Notes under the pieces: model-generated
Seen by the model: the letters and a program-made list of their open reading frames with translations, nothing else
Database searches by the model: none
What the model was told of the DNA's origin: nothing
Source of the DNA: Patescibacteria group bacterium
GTDB taxonomy: Bacteria; Patescibacteriota; Microgenomatia; UBA12405; JAHJSD01
DNA length: 12,482 nt
Reading direction: 5' to 3'
NCBI GenBank assembly: GCA_018830585.1
Contig: JAHJSD010000077.1
Coordinates: forward strand, 1 to 12,482
Shown: in pieces, positions 1 to 7,312 of the stretch
Position numbering within the stretch: position 1 is the stretch's first letter
Layout: each line of letters opens with the position of its first letter
Translations under genes and position numbers: made by a program

Positions 1-20
1 AGATTAACCTAGTCTTGACC

Positions 21-49
21 TTGAATTTAAAAAAACCAGGTGTTTTAAT
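21..49 (+). promoter_or_regulatory. Candidate sigma70-type promoter for the small membrane protein
   Basis: TTGAAT (21-26) and TTTAAT (44-49) are separated by 17 bp, and TGT directly precedes the -10, giving an extended -10. Transcription would start near 56, leaving a leader of about 6 nt. An alternative -35 is TTGACC (15-20). Seen by eye only; the -10 is not a strong consensus. Confidence 0.4.
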
Positions 50-61
50 GATATAGACAGT

Positions 62-370
62 ATGGAAATGGAATTCAACCAACCGCCGGCAATACCAGTC
101 CAGCCAATCCAAAAACCGAAAGATAATCCTGTCGGCAACATTGTTACCATTATCGGCATCGGGGCGATTGTGATTGTCACCTATGTCTGGGCCAGTCAGT
201 TTTTAAGCCAGTATTTAAAATTCAAACGCGAGGAGCTGAAAGCGAAAACAGTGGTTGAATGCAGTAAGGTTTCCAAATACAGCTCCGGCAATCAGGAAAC
301 CGGTTTTTATGAAAACCCGATCCGGGAAGTTTTTCTCCAGTGTCTCAAAGACGCCGGATTCGAACTCTGA
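62..370 (+). CDS. Small single-pass membrane protein, unknown function
   Basis: I do not recognise this 102-residue protein. It has a proline- and glutamine-rich N-terminus (about residues 8-23), one hydrophobic segment (about 25-47) and a charged, helix-prone tail starting with the basic stretch KFKREELK. Two cysteines (C67, C94) in the tail could form a disulfide if it faces outward, but the basic residues just after the membrane segment would favour a cytoplasmic tail, so topology is unresolved. ATG at 62 is preferred because a promoter-like pair ends about 12 bp upstream; the ATG at 68 is equally possible and no Shine-Dalgarno is visible. The stop lies 12 bp from the end of the convergent glycan gene. 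Clean codon structure and a sensible membrane protein support a real gene. Confidence 0.7.
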   Translation: MEMEFNQPPAIPVQPIQKPKDNPVGNIVTIIGIGAIVIVTYVWASQFLSQYLKFKREELKAKTVVECSKVSKYSSGNQETGFYENPIREVFLQCLKDAGFEL

Positions 371-382
371 ACTCAGTCAATA

Positions 383-2101
383 TTAATAATCCACATAAAA
401 ATAATCCGGGTTTTTGTGGGCAATATACCCGGGCGGGAGTTTCAATTTCACTAAAGCGCCGTATTTAATCTCCCAGGCTCCAGGTCCAAGAGAAACAACC
501 CTGGACCAATCTTCCTCTTTCAAACCAACTGCCAAGGCGAAATCGTTCTGGTTGAAAAAACAAGGATAATCGGAAAGCTCGCCGGTATCAACGCACTGGC
601 CTTTAACCGGCCAAAAAGAGGCCTCTAACGCCTCAAGTAGACGCCAATTATCGCTCGGAAGGCCAATTTCCCCTGGCTGGCAAAGGCTCGAATATTTGTC
701 CGGAATAAAACCGCACTCTCCTACTAAGGAAAGGCAACTGTTATAACTGGCCAACGCTTTTCGGCATCGGCCGTTTTTATCAAAAATCACCGGATCTTCC
801 AGCTCTTCTTTTCCCAAAGTTCTTTCCCAAAAAATCTCAAAACTGGGATGGTACCAAGAAGGTTTAATCTCCAAAACTTTTTCCGCCAGGAAATTATGCT
901 TAACAAAAGCGTAAGGATCAGCATTAAAACCGCCGTTAGCCATAAAAATGGCCGTCTGGCTAAAAAAAACAAAAGTCAAAATTATGACAGTTTTTACTTT
1001 GGTTATTTTTTCAACCGGTAAAAGAGAAACGGTTAAAAAAATTAAAACCGGTAATACCCAAACAGAATAACGCAAAGGCCCAAAACCGGCAGTCCCGCTA
1101 TTCCAATTTGCTGTGGAAACGGAAATTAAATTGGCTAACAAGATAACCGGGATTATCAGCCAATAACGCCAGTTCTTCTTAATTTTTGAAACGTTGGTCG
1201 ATAACGCCACCGCCAATAAAATCAATAAAGAGGGGAAATAAATAAAAAGCCCAAAATTAAGGTCAAAATAAAATTCAGAAACCCGTTTTAAAGAAATATA
1301 ATCCCAGCCAGCGGCGCCGGTTTTAGTTAACAGATGAAAACTCCCAAAAGAAAGGTAATAGTAAACAAAGGGCAAAAGCGAAATCAAACTAATAAGAGTG
1401 GCGAAAAACAATCGGCGGAAAGAAAAAGCCTTCTTCCCTTCTTTGAAGGCCGAGAACAAAAGATCTGTCAAAAACAGCAAACAATAATATAAAACTAAAA
1501 AAATCAATGAAGGATTTTGAGTCGCCGCCAAAGCGGAAAACAAGATCGCCCGCAAAAGGTGTTTAGAATCCAAGGACAGAAGAGAAAGGACCACTAAAGC
1601 GGCCATAAAAACTTCCGGCCCGGTCCAGAATAAATACCAAAACACCGGACTAAGAGACAAGAGCAAAATCAGCCAAGTTTTTTTAGCGGTCGAATGTCTT
1701 TGCCAAGCAGCAATCGCCAGTAAGCTTAATACTAAAAAGAAAACATTGGTTAGCTGAAAACATTTAACTTCGTCTAAGTGTAAAAGCCTTAAAAAGGTCC
1801 TGGCCGGAACAAGGGTTAAGGGATAAAGCCAAAAATGAGGTGAATATCTTTTGCCGTTAACAGCGGTAAAATACCAATCCCTGCCCGGAGCGTTTGAGTC
1901 AAAACCATACTCTTCCAACAAAATTTTCTCGTCTGCCGGAGTCAGGTCAGCAGAAAAGTGGTTGATCAAAGACTGGCTCATTGAAAAATACTCCCAACCG
2001 TCACCAACCATTTTCGGTTTTATCACTAAAGCGGCTATTGTTAAGAATAAAGAGAAGAGCAGTGTTAATAAAAGAAGGCTCCTGTCCGCTTGTTTTGTCA
2101 T
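383..2101 (-). CDS. Polytopic GT-C-like envelope glycosyltransferase-like protein with a six-cysteine C-terminal domain
   Basis: The 572-residue protein has about ten hydrophobic helices from residue 9 to about 390, then a soluble tail of about 180 residues. Just after the first helix comes G33-D34-G35-W36-E37-Y38, the position where GT-C glycosyltransferases (ArnT/PMT-like, using lipid-linked sugar donors outside the membrane) keep an acidic catalytic or metal-binding motif. The tail carries six cysteines (C446, C456, C463, C474, C503, C514), suggesting disulfides on the outer face. I start at 2101 rather than the ATG at 2176, because the longer form would overlap the divergent glycosyltransferase and its extra 25 residues look like translated promoter. 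It is divergent from the GT4 gene with a 28-bp gap. Substrate is unknown; function is inferred from topology and motif position, not from a family match. Confidence 0.65.
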   Translation of the reverse strand: MTKQADRSLLLLTLLFSLFLTIAALVIKPKMVGDGWEYFSMSQSLINHFSADLTPADEKILLEEYGFDSNAPGRDWYFTAVNGKRYSPHFWLYPLTLVPARTFLRLLHLDEVKCFQLTNVFFLVLSLLAIAAWQRHSTAKKTWLILLLSLSPVFWYLFWTGPEVFMAALVVLSLLSLDSKHLLRAILFSALAATQNPSLIFLVLYYCLLFLTDLLFSAFKEGKKAFSFRRLFFATLISLISLLPFVYYYLSFGSFHLLTKTGAAGWDYISLKRVSEFYFDLNFGLFIYFPSLLILLAVALSTNVSKIKKNWRYWLIIPVILLANLISVSTANWNSGTAGFGPLRYSVWVLPVLIFLTVSLLPVEKITKVKTVIILTFVFFSQTAIFMANGGFNADPYAFVKHNFLAEKVLEIKPSWYHPSFEIFWERTLGKEELEDPVIFDKNGRCRKALASYNSCLSLVGECGFIPDKYSSLCQPGEIGLPSDNWRLLEALEASFWPVKGQCVDTGELSDYPCFFNQNDFALAVGLKEEDWSRVVSLGPGAWEIKYGALVKLKLPPGYIAHKNPDYFYVDY

Positions 2102-2141
2102 TCTTAGATTGATTATAATTAAATTTAAGATGAAAAACCAA
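2090..2141. promoter_or_regulatory. Shared bidirectional promoter with a palindromic -10 box
   Basis: The gap between the divergent starts (ATG at 2101 minus, 2130 plus) contains ATTATAAT (2112-2119), a perfect palindrome that reads TATAAT on both strands (plus 2114-2119, minus 2117-2112). Each direction has a weak -35 with an 18-bp spacer: TTGTTT (2090-2095) for plus and TTGGTT (2141-2136) for minus. Predicted starts fall within a few nucleotides of both start codons, so both mRNAs would be leaderless or nearly so. Each -35 lies inside the opposite gene's first codons. Confidence 0.55.
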
Positions 2142-3437
2142 AGTGAAACCTCCCCATCCCCTGCCAAGGCGGACAACTTCTTTGACTTGGTCTTTGTTTC
2201 CAGCTACCCTCCCCAAGGACAAATTCATGGCAAAGGCACGGTCGGTGTCGCTTCCTATGCCAAAAACACGATTTTGTCCTTATCAAAAGCAGGACCAAAA
2301 AAACCAAAGATACTGGTTCTTGCCGAAAAAATCCCCGGAGAAAAGGAGCAGTACCAAGAGGGCAACGTTACCGTAATCCGCTGTTGGCAAAGAAATAGTT
2401 TTACCGCCCTTTTTGAAATTTTTAAAATAGTAAAACCCCTGTCTGCCCAAAAAATAGTGATTGAATTTGAAATGGCCATGCTAGGCAATCCGGCTTCAAA
2501 CATTTTTTTTCCTGTCTTTCTTGGAATACTGAAACTGCTTGGCAAAAAAACATTCGTGGTTGTTCACCAGGTAGTTTTAGACTTTAGCCAACTAAGCGGC
2601 CACATGGGCCAATCGAAAGAAAGCCTCAAAACCAAAACTTTATCCTTGCTGGCAAAAATCTTTTTCTCCTTAGTGGTCGGGCTATCCGACAAAGTAGTTG
2701 TCTTTGAACAATTTTTGAAAGAACGGCTTTCAGAATTAGCCAGCGCTGAAAAGATTTTAGTTATTCCCCATGGAGTTGAGGCCTATCCTATCACTATTAG
2801 CCAAGACCAGGCCAGGGAAAAACTTAAACTATCTAAAGACAATTTTATCCTGATTATTTTCGGATTTTTAGCCTGGTATAAAGGCACCGATTGGCTAGCC
2901 AAACAAACAGCCGATTATTTAGCCCGAATCAAAGACCAAAACCTTAAATTAATTATTGCCGGCGGTGCCAACCCCAACCACAAAGATAAGCCTTTTTACC
3001 AAAAATATATCAATGAGATTGAATCCTTATCTAAAAAATACCCAAAGAACATTATTATCACCGGCTTTGTCGATGAAGCAGAGATTCAATCTCTCTATCA
3101 AGCGGCCAACATTGTCGTCCTTCCCTACCGGGCCGGGATGTCTTCCTCCGGACCGTTAGCAATTGCCTTTACCAACCACCGGCCGGTTTTGGTTTCCGAA
3201 CCTTTATCAGAACTGTTTGAAACTAAAGATATAAAAGACAACCTTGGGCAGTTGGGTTTACACCGGGATCAAATCACTTTTTCCCTAAGCGGCAAAGATT
3301 TCTGGCAAAAAGTTGACGGCCTAAGAAAAGACGAAAAACTAAGAGAAAAGGCTGTCTTGTTGGCCAAATTGACCGTCGAAAGCCGAAGCTGGCAAAAGGT
3401 CGGCCAAGCCTATTATCAACTTTTGATTAAAGAGTAA
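2130..3437 (+). CDS. GT4-family glycosyltransferase (GT-B fold)
   Basis: The 435-residue length and layout fit a retaining GT4 enzyme that moves a sugar from a nucleotide donor to a lipid-linked or polysaccharide acceptor at the cytoplasmic face. The N-terminal Rossmann domain opens near FVSSYPPQGQIHGKG (about residues 22-36). The C-terminal donor domain begins after IPHGVE (212-217), has GFLAWYKG (245-252) with the donor-phosphate lysine K251, then LIIAGG, IITGFV and SSSGPLAIAF before RPVLVS. The usual Glu-X7-Glu pair is replaced by this SSG variant and the usual arginine in the GR..KG motif is absent, so the donor cannot be named. The frame is open from 1851, but ATG 2130 begins the recognisable domain and matches the shared promoter. 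The next gene starts 1 bp after the stop, so they are likely cotranscribed. Confidence 0.88.
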   Translation: MKNQSETSPSPAKADNFFDLVFVSSYPPQGQIHGKGTVGVASYAKNTILSLSKAGPKKPKILVLAEKIPGEKEQYQEGNVTVIRCWQRNSFTALFEIFKIVKPLSAQKIVIEFEMAMLGNPASNIFFPVFLGILKLLGKKTFVVVHQVVLDFSQLSGHMGQSKESLKTKTLSLLAKIFFSLVVGLSDKVVVFEQFLKERLSELASAEKILVIPHGVEAYPITISQDQAREKLKLSKDNFILIIFGFLAWYKGTDWLAKQTADYLARIKDQNLKLIIAGGANPNHKDKPFYQKYINEIESLSKKYPKNIIITGFVDEAEIQSLYQAANIVVLPYRAGMSSSGPLAIAFTNHRPVLVSEPLSELFETKDIKDNLGQLGLHRDQITFSLSGKDFWQKVDGLRKDEKLREKAVLLAKLTVESRSWQKVGQAYYQLLIKE

Positions 3438-3438
3438 G

Positions 3439-6297
3439 GTGAAAAGAACCGTCAAAAATCACTGGCCCAAAATAATTATTGCCGCTACCCTGCTAATTCT
3501 CTTTATCCAAAATTACACTCCGGGAACATATCTTAGCGGGTGGGACAATCTACATCCGGAATTCAACCTCTGGGCCAATATTAAAAGATCCATTTTTTCC
3601 GTCTGGCAGGAATATCAAGGCTTAGGATTATTAGCCGGTATGGGTCATGCCGCCGATTTGCCCAGACAGCTAATCTTATTGATTCTGTCCGTATTTATCC
3701 CAAAAAGTTTTCTCCGCTACTTCTACCATTTTGCCATGATCGCCGCTGGAGCCTTCGGCAGTTATTTTCTGGCCAAGGAGGTCCTGCCAAAAGAAGAAAA
3801 GGCGGCAATTAGAAAAGAACTGCCCGCTCTAACCGGAGCCTTGTTTTACCTGCTTCACTTTGCCAGTGTCCAGTATTTTAATTTTCCTTTTGAACCCTAC
3901 AGCACTTCCTGGGGAATTTTCCCTTGGCTAATTTTAGCCACTCTCCGTCTTCTGAAACGACCTTCTAAGAAAAACTGGCTTCTCTTTGTAATTATCAACA
4001 TTTTAGCTATCCCCGTCGGTTATGTCCAAACAGTCTTTATTTTTAACAGTGTTTCTTTAGGAACTGTGCTTTTATCCGATCTAATTAGGTTCGGCTGGCG
4101 AAAGCGGCTTAAAATTATCATCACCATCCTTTTTACTATCTTTTGCATAAATTCCTTTTGGCTTCTTCCGGCAGGATACTTTTCTCTGACCAGCGTCGAG
4201 GTCACCAAAAACTCAAACATGAACCTGATTATTACCGATCAATTCTTTGAACAAAGTAAAAGACGCGGCCGGCTGACCGATTTTATCAGTCTTGCTGGGC
4301 CATTAGTGGACAGCCAAGAATTTTCCTCGGGAAAAGAAGATCCCAACCTCCTATTTGGCTACTGGCAAGAGCATTTTAAAAACCCCTTAACTCAAGCAAT
4401 CGCAGTGGTTCTCTTTTCACTCTCAATCTTGGGAGCCTTTAGCCGAAATAAATTTAAATGGCCCTTTGTTGTCGTTCTTTTTATGGGAGCAACCGCTCTT
4501 ATTTCCACTACTCCTCCTTTTTCAATAATAAATTCTTTCTTAAGAAGCATTGGTCTAATTAACCAAATTTTTCGCTATCCTTTTACTAAAGTAATCGCCC
4601 CAGTGATTCTCTCTATGGCAATATTAGCCAGTTTGGGCAGCTACTTTCTCCTTACCAGAATTTCCGAGTCTGTTTCGGCGGTAATCATTCCATTAATCTT
4701 CTTTTTTTCTCTCCCCTCTTTCTACGGAAATTACATCAACCCGAAAATGAGAGTTAAAATTCCCCAGGAATATTTCCAGCTTTTTGAATATCTTAAAGAA
4801 CAAGATCCTACTAAAAGAATTGCCGATTTACCCCAATATAATTTTTGGGGTTGGTATTACTACAAGTGGCACTCTTTTGGCTCAGGGTTTATCTGGTACG
4901 GAATCAACCAGCCGATCATGGACCGTACTTTTGACGTCTGGAGCGACGAACTGGAAAACTACTATTGGCAAGTCTTCTTCGTTTTAAACAGCAGGAACAG
5001 TTATTTGTTTGACCAGATTTTAGAAAAATACGCTATTGATTATCTTCTTTTCGATCGAAGCGTCTATTTCCCGGAAGCGGCCAACTCAGGCAAAGTCAGT
5101 TTAGAAAACGAAAAGCTAATAAAAGATTCCGGAAAATTATTCCTGGAAAAAAGTTTCGGACCGCTGGATCTTTACCGAGTCAACAAGGAAGTTTCCTCTA
5201 AAAACTACCTTGCTTTGGCCAACAATCTTCCTGTCTTGGAAAACGGCGGCACTTTTATTAATTCCGATTGTTCCTTTTTAAATCACGGCGCCTATTTAGA
5301 AGGCAACCAGCCGGAAGTTATCTACCCATTTTGCTCACTTTTTAGTCAAAGAGCCGAGCAAGATCAAAGCCTGTTAACAACAGAGGTCGGCCAGTCAGTT
5401 AGGTTAGAACGGCTCCTGAATCTTGATTTGGAAAATTATCAGCTGACTCTGCCTAACCAAGAGTTAAAAGAAAAAGAGGGTAAAGAGGTGAAGGTTTTGA
5501 CCGCCGTAGAAAAAGGCAAGGAATTTATCACTGTCGAACTCAAGACCGATTGGCAGAAATGTTTTGGTGTCAACCAGACTATTAATAACAAGATTGGCGA
5601 ATCAGTCAGTTTTGTTGACTGCGGGGGAAATTTAGAAGGCGCCAAAAGCTATCTGCTAAAAATAGAGGTAGAAAATATTTCCGGTCTACCCTTTTTAATT
5701 AAAGTTTTTTCAACCCAAGATAACCGTCTTTACTTAGATACCAGAATTCAAGAATCAGGCAAACAGAAAGTTTTTTATTTCCTCCCCGCCATTTACCCCT
5801 TTGATTATGGTATCGGTATTAATTTCGTCAGCCGGTCTTTCTTAAACGAATCCGAAAACAAAATTCTTAATGTCGAAATAGCTGAAATTCCTACTCCTGA
5901 GATTGAGTCTATTAAACTGTCCAAAAAACAGGATCTGCCGACGGCGTCATTTATACCGGAAGCTGATTTTTCGGCCAAGATATTAAATCAAACTTTTTAT
6001 AAGGTAAGTTTGTTTTTTGATCAAGCCGAAACTGTCGCCTTACTCCAATCTTTCGATCCCGGATGGAAAGCCTTTTATTTTAAAGGCATCCTGCCAAGAT
6101 TTTTAACCAATCACGTTCGCATTAACGGCTGGGCCAACGCGTGGCGCCTTCCTGATCCACCCCCAAGGAGTCCATCCAGCCACTTAGGAGGAGATTCTCC
6201 AACTACTATTTACATTTTCTTCTGGCCTCAGCTTTTGGAATTCTTCGGCTTCGGTTTGTTTGTCCTGCCAATAATCCTAATCATCCGGAAAAAGTGA
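3439..6297 (+). CDS. Giant polytopic envelope protein, GT-C/YfhO/AftD-like architecture
   Basis: The 952-residue protein starts with GTG, 1 bp after the GT4 stop, with a weak AAAGAG just upstream. A first helix (about 11-26) is followed by G34-W35-D36-N37-L38-H39-P40-E41, an acidic loop where GT-C enzymes place catalytic residues. About a dozen more helices reach residue 430. A large, probably extracellular region (about 437-910) follows, and a single helix plus basic tail (about 933-952) ends the protein. The segment SFDPGWKAFYF before the last helix recalls the conserved C-terminal part of YfhO-like proteins. The likely role is lipid-linked sugar transfer or export for cell-surface glycan. 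An unusual stretch (about 907-922, rich in Pro, Ser and Gly) interrupts the motif before IYIFFWPQ and looks like an insertion. No family is assigned with certainty. Confidence 0.75.
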   Translation: MKRTVKNHWPKIIIAATLLILFIQNYTPGTYLSGWDNLHPEFNLWANIKRSIFSVWQEYQGLGLLAGMGHAADLPRQLILLILSVFIPKSFLRYFYHFAMIAAGAFGSYFLAKEVLPKEEKAAIRKELPALTGALFYLLHFASVQYFNFPFEPYSTSWGIFPWLILATLRLLKRPSKKNWLLFVIINILAIPVGYVQTVFIFNSVSLGTVLLSDLIRFGWRKRLKIIITILFTIFCINSFWLLPAGYFSLTSVEVTKNSNMNLIITDQFFEQSKRRGRLTDFISLAGPLVDSQEFSSGKEDPNLLFGYWQEHFKNPLTQAIAVVLFSLSILGAFSRNKFKWPFVVVLFMGATALISTTPPFSIINSFLRSIGLINQIFRYPFTKVIAPVILSMAILASLGSYFLLTRISESVSAVIIPLIFFFSLPSFYGNYINPKMRVKIPQEYFQLFEYLKEQDPTKRIADLPQYNFWGWYYYKWHSFGSGFIWYGINQPIMDRTFDVWSDELENYYWQVFFVLNSRNSYLFDQILEKYAIDYLLFDRSVYFPEAANSGKVSLENEKLIKDSGKLFLEKSFGPLDLYRVNKEVSSKNYLALANNLPVLENGGTFINSDCSFLNHGAYLEGNQPEVIYPFCSLFSQRAEQDQSLLTTEVGQSVRLERLLNLDLENYQLTLPNQELKEKEGKEVKVLTAVEKGKEFITVELKTDWQKCFGVNQTINNKIGESVSFVDCGGNLEGAKSYLLKIEVENISGLPFLIKVFSTQDNRLYLDTRIQESGKQKVFYFLPAIYPFDYGIGINFVSRSFLNESENKILNVEIAEIPTPEIESIKLSKKQDLPTASFIPEADFSAKILNQTFYKVSLFFDQAETVALLQSFDPGWKAFYFKGILPRFLTNHVRINGWANAWRLPDPPPRSPSSHLGGDSPTTIYIFFWPQLLEFFGFGLFVLPIILIIRKK

Positions 6298-6396
6298 ATC
6301 ACCTGAGCAGAAACTTCCCCATAGTAAGTCACTATTCTGCGTCGATCGACGTAAGATAAAAACAATCCAACCTGCAAAAGATAAAAATACCATCAT
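6277..6396 (-). CDS. Possible 39-residue membrane mini-protein
   Basis: On the minus strand AGGAGGG (6412-6406) sits 9 nt before ATG 6396, the strongest Shine-Dalgarno-like sequence in a window where it is otherwise scarce. The frame runs 39 codons to TAG at 6279-6277, overlapping the 3' end of the 952-residue gene. The N-terminus (MMVFLSFAGWIVFIL) is hydrophobic; the rest is a translation of the 34-bp repeat. Against it: the second repeat copy lies in a different frame, and the polypurine run may be chance. Confidence 0.2.
   Translation of the reverse strand: MMVFLSFAGWIVFILRRSTQNSDLLWGSFCSGDSLFPDD
6318..6351 (+). repeat. 34-bp dyad element, copy 1
   Basis: The unit matches 6427-6460 at 32 of 34 positions. 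It contains two dyads: ATAGT and ACTAT around a 5-bp centre, then the perfect 12-bp palindrome CGTCGATCGACG (6340-6351). It lies 20 bp past the stop of the 952-residue gene. It could be a protein-binding site or part of a mobile-element end. Confidence 0.75.
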
Positions 6397-6426
6397 AAAA
6401 AATCACCCTCCTGGTACCCATTGGTT

Positions 6427-6460
6427 CCCATAGTAAGTCACTATTCCACGTCGATCGACG
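6427..6460 (+). repeat. 34-bp dyad element, copy 2
   Basis: Same orientation as copy 1, offset by 109 bp. It differs at two positions just before the palindrome. Weaker similarity continues about 12 bp beyond it, so the ancestral unit may be longer. Confidence 0.75.
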
Positions 6461-6489
6461 CAAAATAATTACCGGCGGATAATGGGGCC

Positions 6490-6509
6490 CCATGGACTGA
6501 CGTCCGTGG
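6490..6509 (+). repeat. Subterminal-type hairpin, IS200/IS605-like (candidate)
   Basis: CCATGGAC and GTCCGTGG pair over 8 bp, with one G-T wobble, around a TGAC loop, and TACCTCTCAC follows. A closely similar hairpin with the same 8-4-8 geometry lies on the minus strand at 8549-8530. Y1-transposase elements of the IS200/IS605 family recognise such hairpins near their ends. No tnpA or tnpB is present. Confidence 0.4.
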
Positions 6510-6660
6510 TACCTCTCACCACCCCATCGGGGAGAACACCCCGGAACAAAGAAGGCCAATTCCCTCCGGCTTACGGCGGCCTGCCTGCCCGCCCCACTAA
6601 GAGGTCGAAACGGACCAGCAGACAGATAGCGGATTTCCCACCTAAAGTCAGGAATGTCCG
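6510..6660. other. G+C-rich structured segment, unassigned
   Basis: The segment is visibly richer in G+C than its surroundings and full of short inverted repeats, for example CCCCATCGGGG (6522-6532) and stems around CCGGCTTACGG. It could be an element interior, a structured RNA or decayed DNA. I recognise no RNA family and no protein. Confidence 0.4.
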
Positions 6661-6692
6661 AAACGAAATTTGACAAACAACGAATTTTTCTC

Positions 6693-6855
6693 GTCATTCT
6701 GATCCTGAGGCTTTATCGAACGGAGAAGAATCCCCCTATTGGGGCAAGTTGCTAATCCAGAAGGCCGCGCCCGCCATCGCTACCCGTCCAGAACTGCGTA
6801 GCTGTTGGCGGGTTGCGGGCGGGGATCCTTCGTCATCAGAATTCCTCAGGATGAC
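6693..6855. repeat. Palindromic dispersed element, family 1, copy A (163 bp)
   Basis: It begins GTCATTCTGATCCTGAGG and ends CCTCAGGATGAC, so the ends form an imperfect inverted repeat. The core (CGCGCCCGCCATCGCTAC, then GGGATCCTTCGTCATC) is shared with 9205-9347, but here it carries roughly 20 extra bp of partly self-complementary sequence in the middle. It is MITE- or REP-like and non-coding. Confidence 0.8.
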
Positions 6856-6908
6856 CTTGCCAAGTGGTTAGAAGAAAGAAAAAGCGGGTGGATCAAGGGA
6901 GCTTCTGT

Positions 6909-7307
6909 TCAACTTAATTCCGCGCTAAACTTCTTTGCCTTGGACAAGAGTCTTTCCACTTCCAAGGCGAATTTTTTTGCCTGGCGGTAAACAGATTCCG
7001 CCATTTTCTGATCGTAAACGTGAGAAGCAATATTTCGGGCATCCAAGAAACCAAACCAAGTTTCAATATCCTCTATCAAGTCCAACTGCGCCGCAATGCG
7101 AAGACTGTCTCTCGGGCTGGCCGCTTCGACCCCTTTTTCATAAGCAAGACTTTTAATCATTTTCCAGGTCAATTCAAAGGTAAACTCAAACCGCTGGATG
7201 GTCGCGTCTTTATGGATTTCCGTTGGAGCCAGTTTTAAAGCTTCGGATAGCCGTTTATTCGCTTTCGCAAGCTGTTCAACTTGTTTTTTGAGCTTCTCTT
7301 TGTTCAT
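6909..7307 (-). CDS. hepT: HEPN ribonuclease toxin of HepT type (HI0074 family)
   Basis: The 132-residue all-helical protein has the hallmark stretch QRFEFTFELTWKMIK (38-52) of the HI0074 nucleotidyltransferase-partner family. R91-N92-I93-A94-S95-H96-V97-Y98 matches R-X4-H-X-Y, the active site of HepT-type HEPN RNases, whose tyrosine is AMPylated by the cognate MNT antitoxin. The gene starts 5 nt after the stop of the nucleotidyltransferase gene, without a Shine-Dalgarno, so translation is probably coupled. By family knowledge it cleaves RNA when not neutralised. All catalytic residues are present, so it appears intact. The alternative name, substrate-binding subunit of a nucleotidyltransferase, is the older description of the same family. 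Confidence 0.88.
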   Translation of the reverse strand: MNKEKLKKQVEQLAKANKRLSEALKLAPTEIHKDATIQRFEFTFELTWKMIKSLAYEKGVEAASPRDSLRIAAQLDLIEDIETWFGFLDARNIASHVYDQKMAESVYRQAKKFALEVERLLSKAKKFSAELS

Positions 7308-7312
7308 AAAAA

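Larger units (their letters stand above)
6298..6908. other. 611-bp gene-poor, repeat-rich intergenic region
   Basis: In order this stretch holds two copies of a 34-bp dyad element (6318-6351, 6427-6460), a possible antisense mini-gene between and across them, a strong hairpin (6490-6509), a G+C-rich structured segment to about 6660, and a palindromic dispersed element (6693-6855). Open frames here change frame across the repeats and do not resemble proteins. No intrinsic terminator is visible after the 952-residue gene. Confidence 0.7.

Noticed and set aside
406..432. CCGGGT...ACCCGG hairpin as a terminator between the convergent genes
   Set aside because: It lies inside the coding sequence of the minus gene, has a 15-nt loop and no T-run in either direction.
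1851..2129. N-terminal extension of the GT4 gene to ATG 1851 (and of the minus gene to 2176)
   Set aside because: Both extensions overlap the opposite gene's coding sequence; the added residues are antisense translation and the domain starts fit ATG 2130 and ATG 2101.
6332..6697. 121-codon minus-strand open frame
   Set aside because: It runs through the 34-bp repeat in a frame different from the other copy and through the GC-rich segment; it has no recognisable domain and long open frames are expected in GC-rich DNA.
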